Assembly: GCA_025362415.1 (NCBI GenBank)
Contig: JANYGM010000329.1
Coordinates: 1 to 12,959 of the forward strand
Length of the DNA: 12,959 nucleotides
From: a bacterium
GTDB taxonomy: Bacteria > Bacteroidota > Bacteroidia > Cytophagales > Thermonemataceae
Direction of reading: 5' to 3'
Shown: piece by piece, positions 1 to 6,313 of the stretch
Numbering within the stretch: position 1 is the stretch's first letter
Layout of the letters: every line of letters begins with the position of its first letter
Notes under the pieces: generated by a model
Seen by the model: the letters and a program-made list of their open reading frames with translations, nothing else
What the model was told of the DNA's origin: nothing
The model's database searches: none
Translations under genes and position numbers: made by a program

Positions 1-2
1 CA

Positions 3-389
3 AAAGATACCAGAGTAAAAAGTTTTGGACTTGACCGCTTAGAAAACCTTGAAATCACCAACAAAAATTTTGAGTATCCTAAAAATTATGACGTTTCAAA
101 GCGGTTTAAAGACTATTTTGGTATTTACACTCCTTTGGATATGAAACCCGAGAAAATTGTTTTATTATTTGATAAAATACAGTCAGCATACGTCAAAAAA
201 TTGCCACTTCACCACTCACAAACCACTTCAGAAGACAATGAACTGCAAATAGAACTGTATTTGTGTGTTACTTTTGATTTTATACAAGAACTTCTTTCAT
301 TAGGGAATAAAGTGAAGGTTTTAGAGCCACAATTTTTGATAGAAGAAATAAAAACTGCCTATAAAGATGCCCTCAAACAGTATAAATAA
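3..389 (+). CDS. WYL-domain transcriptional regulator, C-terminal part (5' truncated by window)
   Basis: The frame beginning at base 3 is open from the window edge to the TAA at 387-389, so the gene starts upstream. A TTG at 135 is open but is not a likely start, because conserved sequence lies before it. The visible 128 residues match the end of WYL-domain regulators. A segment around SFGLDRLENLEI resembles the end of the WYL core. It is followed by a WCX-type C-terminal extension with KIVLLFD, a PLHHSQ segment where homologues have W-H-x-S-Q, and KVKVLEP followed by an amphipathic helix. In known family members an N-terminal HTH binds DNA and the WYL/WCX part senses a ligand or nucleic acid; some regulate defence loci. 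The HTH is outside the window, so the regulon cannot be guessed. Family assignment is fairly secure; the specific role is unknown. Confidence 0.8.
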   Translation, partial: KDTRVKSFGLDRLENLEITNKNFEYPKNYDVSKRFKDYFGIYTPLDMKPEKIVLLFDKIQSAYVKKLPLHHSQTTSEDNELQIELYLCVTFDFIQELLSLGNKVKVLEPQFLIEEIKTAYKDALKQYK

Positions 390-404
390 CATTGTGCAAA
401 AAAC

Positions 405-437
405 CGTAATTGATAATTCGTAATTCGTAATTGAATT
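405..437. repeat. TAATTCGTAATT-type intergenic repeat, copy 1
   Basis: The spacer between two convergent genes holds three near-identical units of (C/A)GTAATT / GATAATT spaced by about 8-11 bases (CGTAATTGATAATTCGTAATT and onward). The same array occurs in inverted orientation at 8367-8411 after the aldolase gene. The units can pair weakly with each other because TAATTCGTAATT is partly self-complementary. No ORF is supported here. Confidence 0.7.
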
Positions 438-512
438 ATGGATATAATTTGTGAAGTCGCAACAAAAAATCAATGATTTGAGCAGTTTTTGCCTTAGTTG
501 GTATGCCTTTTC

Positions 513-1286
513 CTAAACGCCTCCACTTGCATAAATTTTGCCTTCTGCTTTTGGTACGCCACCTGTGCGTTCTAGTGTTACCACAAACTTCTGAAATTTA
601 TCTACTTTTTTGACTTTTTGCAAACCTTTCAAGTCAAAAACGCCTGCATCAACCACGTTATTGCCATCAATAGCCCATAATTGATATTGTTTTCCTGTTG
701 GAGGAGTTGGCAAAGTAGGACAAAAAATATGTGTTTCGTGAGTAGTTTTGTCCCAATAAACCCACGCTTCTAACGCTGGGGCAAGGTCTTCCGCTCCTTT
801 AATTGTAACAATGATATTATTAGTATTTTCAATTACTTTTACCTCTGATGCCATTGTTTGGTTTTCTCTTTTAATACTAACAATTTGATTTTCAGATGTT
901 TGCCATTGAGAATAAAAGTAAATATTAGCAAGTAAACTCAATGCCAAAAAGATAAATCCTGCTGCTGCTTTATAAGATTCCCAGAAAAAATAAGGTTTTT
1001 CTTGATTATTTTTTTGACTATTTCCTTGATTTTCAGTTAATTCGTTTTTAAAGATATTTTCAGTAGAAAAAATCTTTTGTATTATTTCATCTTTTAGATG
1101 TGGCGCAGGTGGGACATCAAACTGATAGGCATAATTATCAATAGCAGACTGCAACTCAAGTAATTCAGCTTTTATTTCTGGGTATAACTCTGACATACGC
1201 TCCACTTCTTGTTGTTCTTCTTGCGTTGCCGCACCAAGAACATACATACTCAAAATGCCAGACTCTATGAATTCCTTAATAATCAA
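513..1286 (-). CDS. Anti-sigma factor, RskA (anti-sigma-K) family
   Basis: This 257-residue single-pass membrane protein is likely to hold the neighbouring ECF sigma factor inactive. The N-terminal helical domain (about 1-75) starts with the family-typical pattern IESGILSMYVLG, then a Glu-rich helix (TQEEQQEVERM) and a second helix ending in HLKDEIIQKIF. An Asn/Gln-rich linker follows, then one membrane helix at about 106-125 (AAAGFIFLALSLLANIYFY), a short coiled-coil-like stretch, and an RskA-type C-terminal domain at about 155-257 with EAWVYWDK, LPTPPTGKQYQLWAI and DAGVFDLKG. The start is a TTG at 1286. It is preferred over the internal ATG (residue 14) because the conserved IxSGxL motif lies before that ATG, and a stop lies just upstream in frame. 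The gene sits 48 bp downstream of the sigma gene on the same strand, the usual sigma/anti-sigma operon order. The stress signal is not evident. Confidence 0.85.
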   Translation of the reverse strand: MIIKEFIESGILSMYVLGAATQEEQQEVERMSELYPEIKAELLELQSAIDNYAYQFDVPPAPHLKDEIIQKIFSTENIFKNELTENQGNSQKNNQEKPYFFWESYKAAAGFIFLALSLLANIYFYSQWQTSENQIVSIKRENQTMASEVKVIENTNNIIVTIKGAEDLAPALEAWVYWDKTTHETHIFCPTLPTPPTGKQYQLWAIDGNNVVDAGVFDLKGLQKVKKVDKFQKFVVTLERTGGVPKAEGKIYASGGV

Positions 1287-1334
1287 TGTGTTAAGATGTT
1301 AAAGTTGATAATGTATTGATTTTTGTAATGCGTC

Positions 1335-1913
1335 TTACTTATTATTATTTTTTAACTGATTTAAAGCTATTTTGACGATATTTTTAGTATTTTCTACTGA
1401 TAAATTAAATTCTTTGGCTACATTTTCTACAGAATACCCACCAAAATAAATAAGGTCAATAATTATCTTATGATTGATTTTCTGATTGATACTTTCTTCT
1501 TGTGAAACTAAAAATTGCGTTTGAAGGTTTTGATTTTTTTCGTTTTTTTTTGAATTATTTGAACTAATTTTATCTGAATTAGCGTTTTGTGTTTCTTTAA
1601 TGATATTTTCTTTATTATTGTGCGCCAATGTGTGTGTCATATCACGCATCCACGCAAATAAATTACTATTTGTTGGATTATATTGTTCAATATTATTCCA
1701 AATATTTATAAAAACTTGTTCTAAAATTTTTTGTGCAATACTTTGATGTTGAACTATTTGCAAAATAATGCCATACAAAATACTGGCGTATTTTGTATAT
1801 AACGCATCAAAAGCTGCTGATTTTTGCGCCTTCAAATCTTCAATAAGTTTCTTTTCGTCTAAAAAATTAGATATTTTGTTCAATTCTGTTGCTTTTTCTT
1901 TAAGATTTATCAT
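1335..1913 (-). CDS. ECF-type RNA polymerase sigma factor (sigma-70 family)
   Basis: I chose the ATG at 1913 (192 residues); a TTG at 1964 would add 17 unconserved residues. Region 2 spans about 34-98, with AFDALYTKYASILYGI and the core-binding/-10 recognition helices around NIWNNIEQYNP and LFAWMRDM. An unusually Asn/Lys-rich linker (about 101-148) separates it from region 4 (about 151-188), where LIYFGGYSVENVAKEFNLSVENTKN gives the helix-turn-helix that reads the -35 element. There is no region 1 or 3, as expected for the ECF class. The adjacent downstream RskA-type gene is the expected partner, so the pair resembles SigK/RskA-like systems. The upstream divergent spacer (1914-2137) gave no clear TAnnTTTG site for this gene. 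If the operon is self-activated it may use a non-consensus promoter, but that is inference. Confidence 0.82.
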   Translation of the reverse strand: MINLKEKATELNKISNFLDEKKLIEDLKAQKSAAFDALYTKYASILYGIILQIVQHQSIAQKILEQVFINIWNNIEQYNPTNSNLFAWMRDMTHTLAHNNKENIIKETQNANSDKISSNNSKKNEKNQNLQTQFLVSQEESINQKINHKIIIDLIYFGGYSVENVAKEFNLSVENTKNIVKIALNQLKNNNK

Positions 1914-2096
1914 AAATTTTGCCACTTCTACAAATTTTTCAAAAATATCAAAAAAAAACGACAAATTAACATAAAATCAGAATAAAAGCACAATAAAAAG
2001 AGCCATTTTTATGTAAAATTAAAATTAAAACCTAAATTGCATAAAATCTAAAAATATAAACTTTCAAAGTAGCAAAAATCAACTGAATTGTTAGCG

Positions 2097-2130
2097 TTTT
2101 GTATTCATTCCTAATTCACAATTCAAAATT
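2097..2130. repeat. AATTC-rich intergenic repeat, inverted partner of 7068-7103
   Basis: TTTTGTATTCATTC (2097-2110), followed by AATTCACAATTCAAAATTC, reappears as its reverse complement at 7068-7103. That copy lacks a 7-base CTAATTC segment. This block lies directly upstream of the RNase D start and reads as an open frame only by chance. Confidence 0.6.
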
Positions 2131-2137
2131 CTTTAAT

Positions 2138-3328
2138 ATGGATATTATCATAAAAAACGGAAATTTTACAATAGAATACATCAAAGATGCCACACAACTC
2201 GCTGAATGTGTGCAATATCTTTCAAAAACAACGGTTTTTGCTTTTGATTTAGAGTTTGATAAAAATAGGTACAAATATGGCTTTAATCTGTGTTTGATAC
2301 AAATTGCTACTGCCCAGCGTTGTTTTGTTATTGACCCATTGGAAAACATCAAATTACAAGAACTTTTTAAGTTGTTTGAAAACCCAAATATCACCAAATT
2401 GGTGCATTCTTGCGGTGAAGATATGCGCCTGCTCCAACACCTCAAATGCTATCCTAAAAATGTATTTGATACTGAAATAAGTGCAAAACTCCTTAATTAT
2501 GAACATACTTCTCTCGCCAAATTGCTTGAATTGAAGTTTGAAATTACACTTGACAAAACGCAACAAACAAGTAATTGGACGTTGCGCCCACTTTCTATGC
2601 AACAAATAAAATACTCTTCAAATGATGTAATTTATTTGCTTGCACTTAAAGATATTTTTGAGAAAGAATTAAAAGAAAAAGGCTTATTTGAGTTCTTTGA
2701 ACAAGAAAATACCTACCTTAGCAACGTCAAATTTGAGCCAGAGAAAACAGAAAATATTGATTATCTCACAAAAGACGACAAACGTGCTTTTAGTGAGTAT
2801 CATTTGTATATTCTGCAAGAAATGTTGGCTTTTAGAGAAACTATTGCTAAAAAAGTGCAAAAACCAACTACACAAGTCGTGGCTAACCAAACTATGCGTG
2901 ATATTGTCGTAGGAACACTCAAAATCAGTAATTGGGCGACAATGAGTGGCATTTATTGGAAAATCAAAACAGAAGAATATCAGCAGAAATTCAATGAAAA
3001 ATATACAAAAATCATAGAAGACGCAGATAAAAAAAGCCTTTCAAAAGATGTAGAAGCACAAAAACGTTTTTCTGATGAGCAATATGAACTGTTCAAAGAA
3101 CAACGAAAACTGCAAGATGCTATTTTTGATAAGACTTTTCAGCCCATTCAAGCACAAATTACCAAAAAATATGGGCTTAACACCGCTAGATTTATGTTTA
3201 GCACAACTTTGGTAATGGAAATTATCAAAAAACATAAAAAAATAACAGAACTTTCTTTCCCATATAGAATTGATATGATTTTGCAAACCGCAAAAGATTT
3301 GAATATTGATTTGGATGAATACTTATGA
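2138..3328 (+). CDS. rnd: Ribonuclease D (3'-5' exoribonuclease, DEDDy) with HRDC domain
   Basis: This predicted cytoplasmic exonuclease trims the 3' ends of tRNA precursors and other structured RNAs. All DEDDy residues are visible: D37 and E39 in FAFDLEF (Exo I), D95 in HSCGEDMRLL (Exo II), and Y159 with D163 in YSSNDVIYL (Exo III). The NWTLRPLS segment before Exo III is also typical. An HRDC-like helical domain follows at about 215-290 (LQEMLAFRETIAKK...). The last 100 or so residues are helical and charged, ending in LNIDLDEYL. At 396 residues it is close to E. coli RNase D (375). The start is the ATG at 2138: the TTG at 2099 would add 13 residues encoded entirely by an intergenic repeat. 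The gene diverges from the sigma operon, and no promoter of the TAnnTTTG type is evident upstream. Confidence 0.93.
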   Translation: MDIIIKNGNFTIEYIKDATQLAECVQYLSKTTVFAFDLEFDKNRYKYGFNLCLIQIATAQRCFVIDPLENIKLQELFKLFENPNITKLVHSCGEDMRLLQHLKCYPKNVFDTEISAKLLNYEHTSLAKLLELKFEITLDKTQQTSNWTLRPLSMQQIKYSSNDVIYLLALKDIFEKELKEKGLFEFFEQENTYLSNVKFEPEKTENIDYLTKDDKRAFSEYHLYILQEMLAFRETIAKKVQKPTTQVVANQTMRDIVVGTLKISNWATMSGIYWKIKTEEYQQKFNEKYTKIIEDADKKSLSKDVEAQKRFSDEQYELFKEQRKLQDAIFDKTFQPIQAQITKKYGLNTARFMFSTTLVMEIIKKHKKITELSFPYRIDMILQTAKDLNIDLDEYL

Positions 3329-3352
3329 GGTGTGAAGTGTGAGGTGTAAAGT
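3327..3352. repeat. Short tandem repeat overlapping the RNase D stop
   Basis: GAGGTGTGAAGT (3327-3338) and GAGGTGTAAAGT (3341-3352) are 12-base units with one difference, spaced 14 bases apart. The first copy overlaps the TGA of the RNase D gene. Confidence 0.6.
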
Positions 3353-3369
3353 AAATACAGTTTTACGAC

Positions 3370-3556
3370 TTAGATAACGACATTGATAAATTGTATTCAG
3401 CCCCAGCAGGGCGGTATATTTATAGGAAAATAATTGTATTTTGTATTCAGCTCCAGCGGAGCGGCATATTATATGACACTATGACTGTTTTCATAGCCAT
3501 TTGATTTATCAAGGATTACGAAAAAAATACAACAAAATAACAATGTCGTTATCTAA
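3370..3556. repeat. 187-bp element bounded by perfect 16-bp inverted repeats
   Basis: TTAGATAACGACATTG (3370-3385) and its exact reverse complement (3541-3556) enclose a gene-free segment. The segment contains two 30-bp hairpin modules (3391-3420 and 3441-3470) and a smaller CTATGA/TCATAG hairpin near 3480-3497. The size, terminal inverted repeats and absence of coding potential resemble a MITE. I found no obvious target-site duplication immediately outside the arms. An alternative is an RNA-level structure closing a non-coding transcript between the RNase D and four-helix genes. Confidence 0.6.
3391..3470. repeat. Two 30-bp hairpin modules (CAGCcCCAGC type) at 50-bp spacing
   Basis: TTGTATTCAG + CCCCAGCAGG + GCGGTATATT (3391-3420) and TTGTATTCAG + CTCCAGCGGA + GCGGCATATT (3441-3470) are 30-base units differing at four positions. 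Each contains a short stem around an AGC loop: GCCCC/AGGGC in copy 1, with one terminal mismatch, and GCTCC/GGAGC in copy 2. One C:G pair in copy 1 is a T:A pair in copy 2, a compensatory change. Similar CAGCCCCAGCGGGGC sequences are, to my recollection, common in intergenic DNA of Bacteroidota. Confidence 0.7.
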
Positions 3557-3597
3557 CTAATAAATTTTTTAAAATAAAGAACATATAACCAAAAATA

Positions 3598-3933
3598 ATG
3601 GAAAATAACTTAAAAGACAAAAGTTTTGCGCTTGCCTTGCAAATAGTCAAAATGTGTAAGTATTTGAAAGAAACAAGGAAAGAATATAGTTTGAGCCAAG
3701 AACTTTTGACACACGGCACGCAAATAGGCGCAATAATGGTGCGTGTGGCGTATGAAAATGACAAAGAAGAAATTGCAAAAAATCTTTCTAATGCGCTCAA
3801 AGAAGCACAAACTACAGATTATTGGATAGAACTTATCTTTTTGTCAAAATTGCTTAACCAAGAAAATTATGACAATATCAAAAAAGAGATAAAAGAGGTT
3901 GTAGAACTTATTGAAATAGAACGCAAAAAATAA
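3598..3933 (+). CDS. Four-helix-bundle protein of the S23/TIGR02436 type
   Basis: This 111-residue, nearly all-helical protein carries the family hallmarks: FALALQIVKMCKYLKETRKEY in helix 1, then LSQELLTHGTQIGAIMVRVAYE in helix 2, where relatives have a SGTSIGANVREA-like pattern. Next come AKNLSNALKEAQTTDYWIELI and a C-terminal helix IKKEIKEVVELIEIE. Relatives were first described as proteins encoded in 23S rRNA intervening sequences; the Avd protein of diversity-generating retroelements has a related fold. Here the gene lies neither in rRNA nor next to a reverse transcriptase. It starts 41 bp after the 16-bp inverted-repeat element, in a spacer between RNase D and the sirtuin. Biochemical function is unknown. 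The MVRVAYE variant in place of NVREA departs from the usual pattern. Confidence 0.82.
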   Translation: MENNLKDKSFALALQIVKMCKYLKETRKEYSLSQELLTHGTQIGAIMVRVAYENDKEEIAKNLSNALKEAQTTDYWIELIFLSKLLNQENYDNIKKEIKEVVELIEIERKK

Positions 3934-3940
3934 ACCACCC

Positions 3941-3970
3941 CTAACCCCTCCTTAGAAAGTAGGGGGACTT
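3941..3970. repeat. CCCCTCC...AGGGGG intergenic palindrome
   Basis: CCCCT (3945-3949) can pair with AGGGG (3961-3965) across an 11-base loop, and CTTTT follows. This CTAACCCCTCC...AGGGGGACTTTT pattern resembles a dispersed palindrome seen between many Bacteroidota genes. It may act as a weak terminator after the four-helix gene, but the stem is short. Confidence 0.4.
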
Positions 3971-3995
3971 TTAGACACAAATAAAAGCTAATTTT

Positions 3996-4697
3996 ATGAA
4001 AAAAATAGTTGTACTTTCTGGTGCAGGCATAAGCGCAGAAAGCGGAATAGCCACTTTTAGAGATTCTGATGGGCTTTGGGAAGGACATAATGTAACGGAA
4101 GTCGCCACGCCTGAAGGCTTTGCTAAAAATCCTGCACTTGTTTTAGAGTTTTATAACCAACGCAGAAGAGCAGGCAAAAATGCTAAACCAAATGAAGCGC
4201 ATTTTGCCCTAAAACGCTTGGAAGAGTTTTTTGAAGTGCAAATTGTAACACAAAATATTGATAATCTGCACGAACAAGCAGGTTCTAGTAATGTTTTGCA
4301 CCTTCACGGTGAACTTTTTAAGATGAGAAGTACCAAAAATCCTGATTTGATTTTTGAAATGGAAGGTACAGAACTTGTTTTGGGAGATTTGTGTCCGCTT
4401 GGTTCACAACTAAGACCACATATTGTGTGGTTTGGTGAAGGCGTACCACTAATGCAAACAGCAGCAGAACACGCTAGTAATGCAGATATTTTTATTGTTG
4501 TAGGTACTTCTATGGTAGTTTATCCTGCGGCAGGACTACTAAATTATGCACCTGAACAATCACAAAAATTTGTGGTAGATGTCAAAAAACCAGCCCTAGA
4601 AAGCAAATTTAGAAATTTAGAATTTATTGAAAATAAAGCGAGTATTGGACTTTCAGAACTTGCAGACAGGCTGATTAAGGCAGAAACGACAAAATAA
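3996..4697 (+). CDS. cobB: NAD-dependent protein deacylase (sirtuin, CobB-like)
   Basis: This enzyme removes acyl groups from lysines using NAD+, releasing nicotinamide and O-acyl-ADP-ribose. The Rossmann NAD motif SGAGISAESGI is at 8-18, followed by ATFRDSDGLW (19-28), TQNID (85-89) and the catalytic His104 in LHLHGE. The C-terminal NAD-binding strand is FIVVGTSMVVYPAAGL. Y53 and R56 in FYNQRRR match the Y-x-x-R pair that favours succinyl/malonyl/glutaryl lysine in class III sirtuins such as SIRT5 and E. coli CobB. The zinc-binding CxxC pairs are missing: the region between His104 and RPHIVWFGE holds only one Cys (C133). This appears to be a family variant rather than a damaged gene. The full length is 233 residues. 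The gene follows the four-helix gene by 62 bp and may share its transcript. Confidence 0.93.
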   Translation: MKKIVVLSGAGISAESGIATFRDSDGLWEGHNVTEVATPEGFAKNPALVLEFYNQRRRAGKNAKPNEAHFALKRLEEFFEVQIVTQNIDNLHEQAGSSNVLHLHGELFKMRSTKNPDLIFEMEGTELVLGDLCPLGSQLRPHIVWFGEGVPLMQTAAEHASNADIFIVVGTSMVVYPAAGLLNYAPEQSQKFVVDVKKPALESKFRNLEFIENKASIGLSELADRLIKAETTK

Positions 4698-4717
4698 TTA
4701 AAGGGTTATACCAAATG

Positions 4718-4759
4718 TTAAAAGCTATTCCAAATTGTAAGATTTAGAATAGCTTTTAA
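4718..4759. terminator. Bidirectional rho-independent-type terminator
   Basis: The 13-base arms TTAAAAGCTATTC (4718-4730) and GAATAGCTTTTAA (4747-4759) pair perfectly around a 16-base loop. The stem has an A-rich 5' side and a T-rich 3' side on both strands. It lies between the convergent sirtuin and decarboxylase genes and abuts the decarboxylase stop codon, so it probably ends transcription from both directions. Confidence 0.8.
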
Positions 4760-6208
4760 TTATTTTCTGCTTTCAGTTTTGATAAGTTCCCACGCTTGCG
4801 TTACGTGTGCGTGTGTAAGGTTTGTTTGCCCTAACACCATTCTAAGCGTATATTTGCCGTTTAGTTTGGTATGCGTGAGGTAAATTTTTCCTTCTTTGTT
4901 GAGGTTTTGCAAAATTTTTGCGTTTATTTCGTTTAGTGCCTCCTCTGATAATTTTTTATCTAAATTATTATTTCCAAGATACCTAAAACAAACTAAATTC
5001 AGGTTTACGGGTGCAAGTAGTTCAAAATCAGTATTTTGTGAGATTTCGTTTTCCAACCATTTTGCCAGATTTATATCATTTCTGATTTTTGTTTGAAGTC
5101 CGTTTAAGCCATAATTACGCAAAACAAACCACAATTTGAGTGCCCTAAAACGCCTCCCAAGCGGAATGCCCCAATCTCTATAATTATTCACGACAACTGC
5201 ATCAGCACCACTTGCAAGGCTATCAGTAGCCGTTTTTAGGTATTCTGGCAAAATCTCAAAAGTACGAATAAGCGTCCCTTTATCCTTCACAAAGTAGGCA
5301 GAACAGTCAAAATTGACCATTAGCCACTTATGCGGATTAAAAACATAGCTATCAGCAAGCTCCAAACCATCAAACATAAATGAAAACTCGGGCAAAATAG
5401 CCACAGAACCCGCATAAGCCGCATCTACGTGATACCAAATACCATATTTCTGACAAATTTCGCCTATCTTGCGAATATTATCTATTGCAGTGCTGCTTGT
5501 AGTGCCTACAGTTGCAACCACGCATAAAGGTTTTTTTCCAGCCTTCAAATCTTTCTCTATTGCATTGATAAGGGCATTTTCATCAATACTAAAATTTTCT
5601 TTTACAGGGATATAAACAAGATTTTCTTTGCCAAAACCTGCAATTTTCACACCTTTTTCTATGGAAGAATGAGTTTGAGAAGAGGCATAAACCCTAAAAT
5701 CTGTAAAACCTTCAAAACCAGTATTATTGATAGCAAAATTAGTGTATTTTTCACGTGCAGAAAGCAGGGCGCAAAGCGTAGCAGAAGAAGCAGTATCTTG
5801 TATTACTCCGTGCCAATTTTTTGGTAAATTCATAGCATTTTTGAGCCATTCCATCACTTTTTCCTCTAGTTCTGTGGCGGCAGGTGCAGTTTCCCAAAGC
5901 ATACCTTGTGCGCCTAATGTTGCAGTAAGCATTTCTGCCAAAACAGAAGCATAACTACTATTTGCAGGAAAATAAGCATAAAAATTAGGACTTTGCCAAT
6001 GCGTAACGCCTTTGAGGATTTTCTCCTGAAAATCTTTAAAAATAACATTCATATCTTCCCCATTTGTAGGCATATTGTCCTCAAATTGATTAAAAATCTC
6101 ACGAGGTTTGACTTGCGCTTTTACAGGATATTCTGCTACATTTTCCAGATAATCAGCCATCCAATCTACAAAAAGATGCCCCATTTCTCTAAATTCTTTG
6201 TTTGTCAT
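4760..6208 (-). CDS. Group II PLP-dependent amino-acid decarboxylase (aromatic-L-amino-acid decarboxylase-like)
   Basis: This 482-residue enzyme probably decarboxylates an aromatic L-amino acid to its amine. It aligns by eye with DOPA/tyrosine/tryptophan decarboxylases throughout. The N-terminal dimer segment has THWQSPNFYAYFPA (69-82). H180 in SQTHSS stacks on PLP, D262 in HVDAAYAG contacts the pyridine nitrogen, and the PLP-binding lysine is K294 in NPHKWL. IPLGRRFRALKLWFV (about 348-362) is nearly identical to animal and plant AADCs. Y343 in NNYRDW sits where the catalytic-loop Tyr of true decarboxylases is found; aldehyde synthases of plants have Phe there. Substrate cannot be fixed from sequence: Tyr, Trp, Phe and DOPA are all possible. 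The gene is convergent with the sirtuin and has a -7-like site about 65 bp upstream. No amine/amino-acid antiporter is adjacent, so an acid-resistance role is not supported. Confidence 0.9.
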   Translation of the reverse strand: MTNKEFREMGHLFVDWMADYLENVAEYPVKAQVKPREIFNQFEDNMPTNGEDMNVIFKDFQEKILKGVTHWQSPNFYAYFPANSSYASVLAEMLTATLGAQGMLWETAPAATELEEKVMEWLKNAMNLPKNWHGVIQDTASSATLCALLSAREKYTNFAINNTGFEGFTDFRVYASSQTHSSIEKGVKIAGFGKENLVYIPVKENFSIDENALINAIEKDLKAGKKPLCVVATVGTTSSTAIDNIRKIGEICQKYGIWYHVDAAYAGSVAILPEFSFMFDGLELADSYVFNPHKWLMVNFDCSAYFVKDKGTLIRTFEILPEYLKTATDSLASGADAVVVNNYRDWGIPLGRRFRALKLWFVLRNYGLNGLQTKIRNDINLAKWLENEISQNTDFELLAPVNLNLVCFRYLGNNNLDKKLSEEALNEINAKILQNLNKEGKIYLTHTKLNGKYTLRMVLGQTNLTHAHVTQAWELIKTESRK

Positions 6209-6274
6209 TATTTTTTATAATATTTTGAAATTCTCCGTATTTTTGCATCAAATTAAACTTTTTTATTCAAATGG

Positions 6275-6282
6275 CAAAACTA
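6275..6282 (-). promoter_or_regulatory. Candidate -7 element for the decarboxylase
   Basis: On the minus strand this reads TAGTTTTG, a full match to TAnnTTTG, 67 bases before the decarboxylase ATG. No TTTG/TTG is found at the usual 17-23 base distance upstream, so only half of the promoter is convincing. Confidence 0.35.
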
Positions 6283-6313
6283 ATTAATTATTATGACTTC
6301 TGTTGTTTTTATC

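Noticed and set aside
405..437. Possible CRISPR-like array
   Set aside because: The units are 8-11 bases with almost no spacer, and there is no repeat-spacer regularity or cas gene.
1914..1964. Longer sigma factor starting at TTG 1964
   Set aside because: The 17 extra residues have no family counterpart and an ATG is available at 1913.
3327..3352. Functional regulatory repeat at the RNase D stop
   Set aside because: There are only two imperfect 12-base units, one overlapping coding sequence, with no structure or partner site.
3598..3933. Diversity-generating retroelement with Avd
   Set aside because: There is no reverse transcriptase, template/variable repeat pair or adenine-biased variable region nearby; only the fold family is shared.
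6238..6245. Plus-strand promoter TATTTTTG between the decarboxylase and beta-barrel genes
   Set aside because: The -7 match is perfect, but there is no TTTG at a usable distance and no plus-strand gene downstream. It is likely chance in AT-rich DNA.
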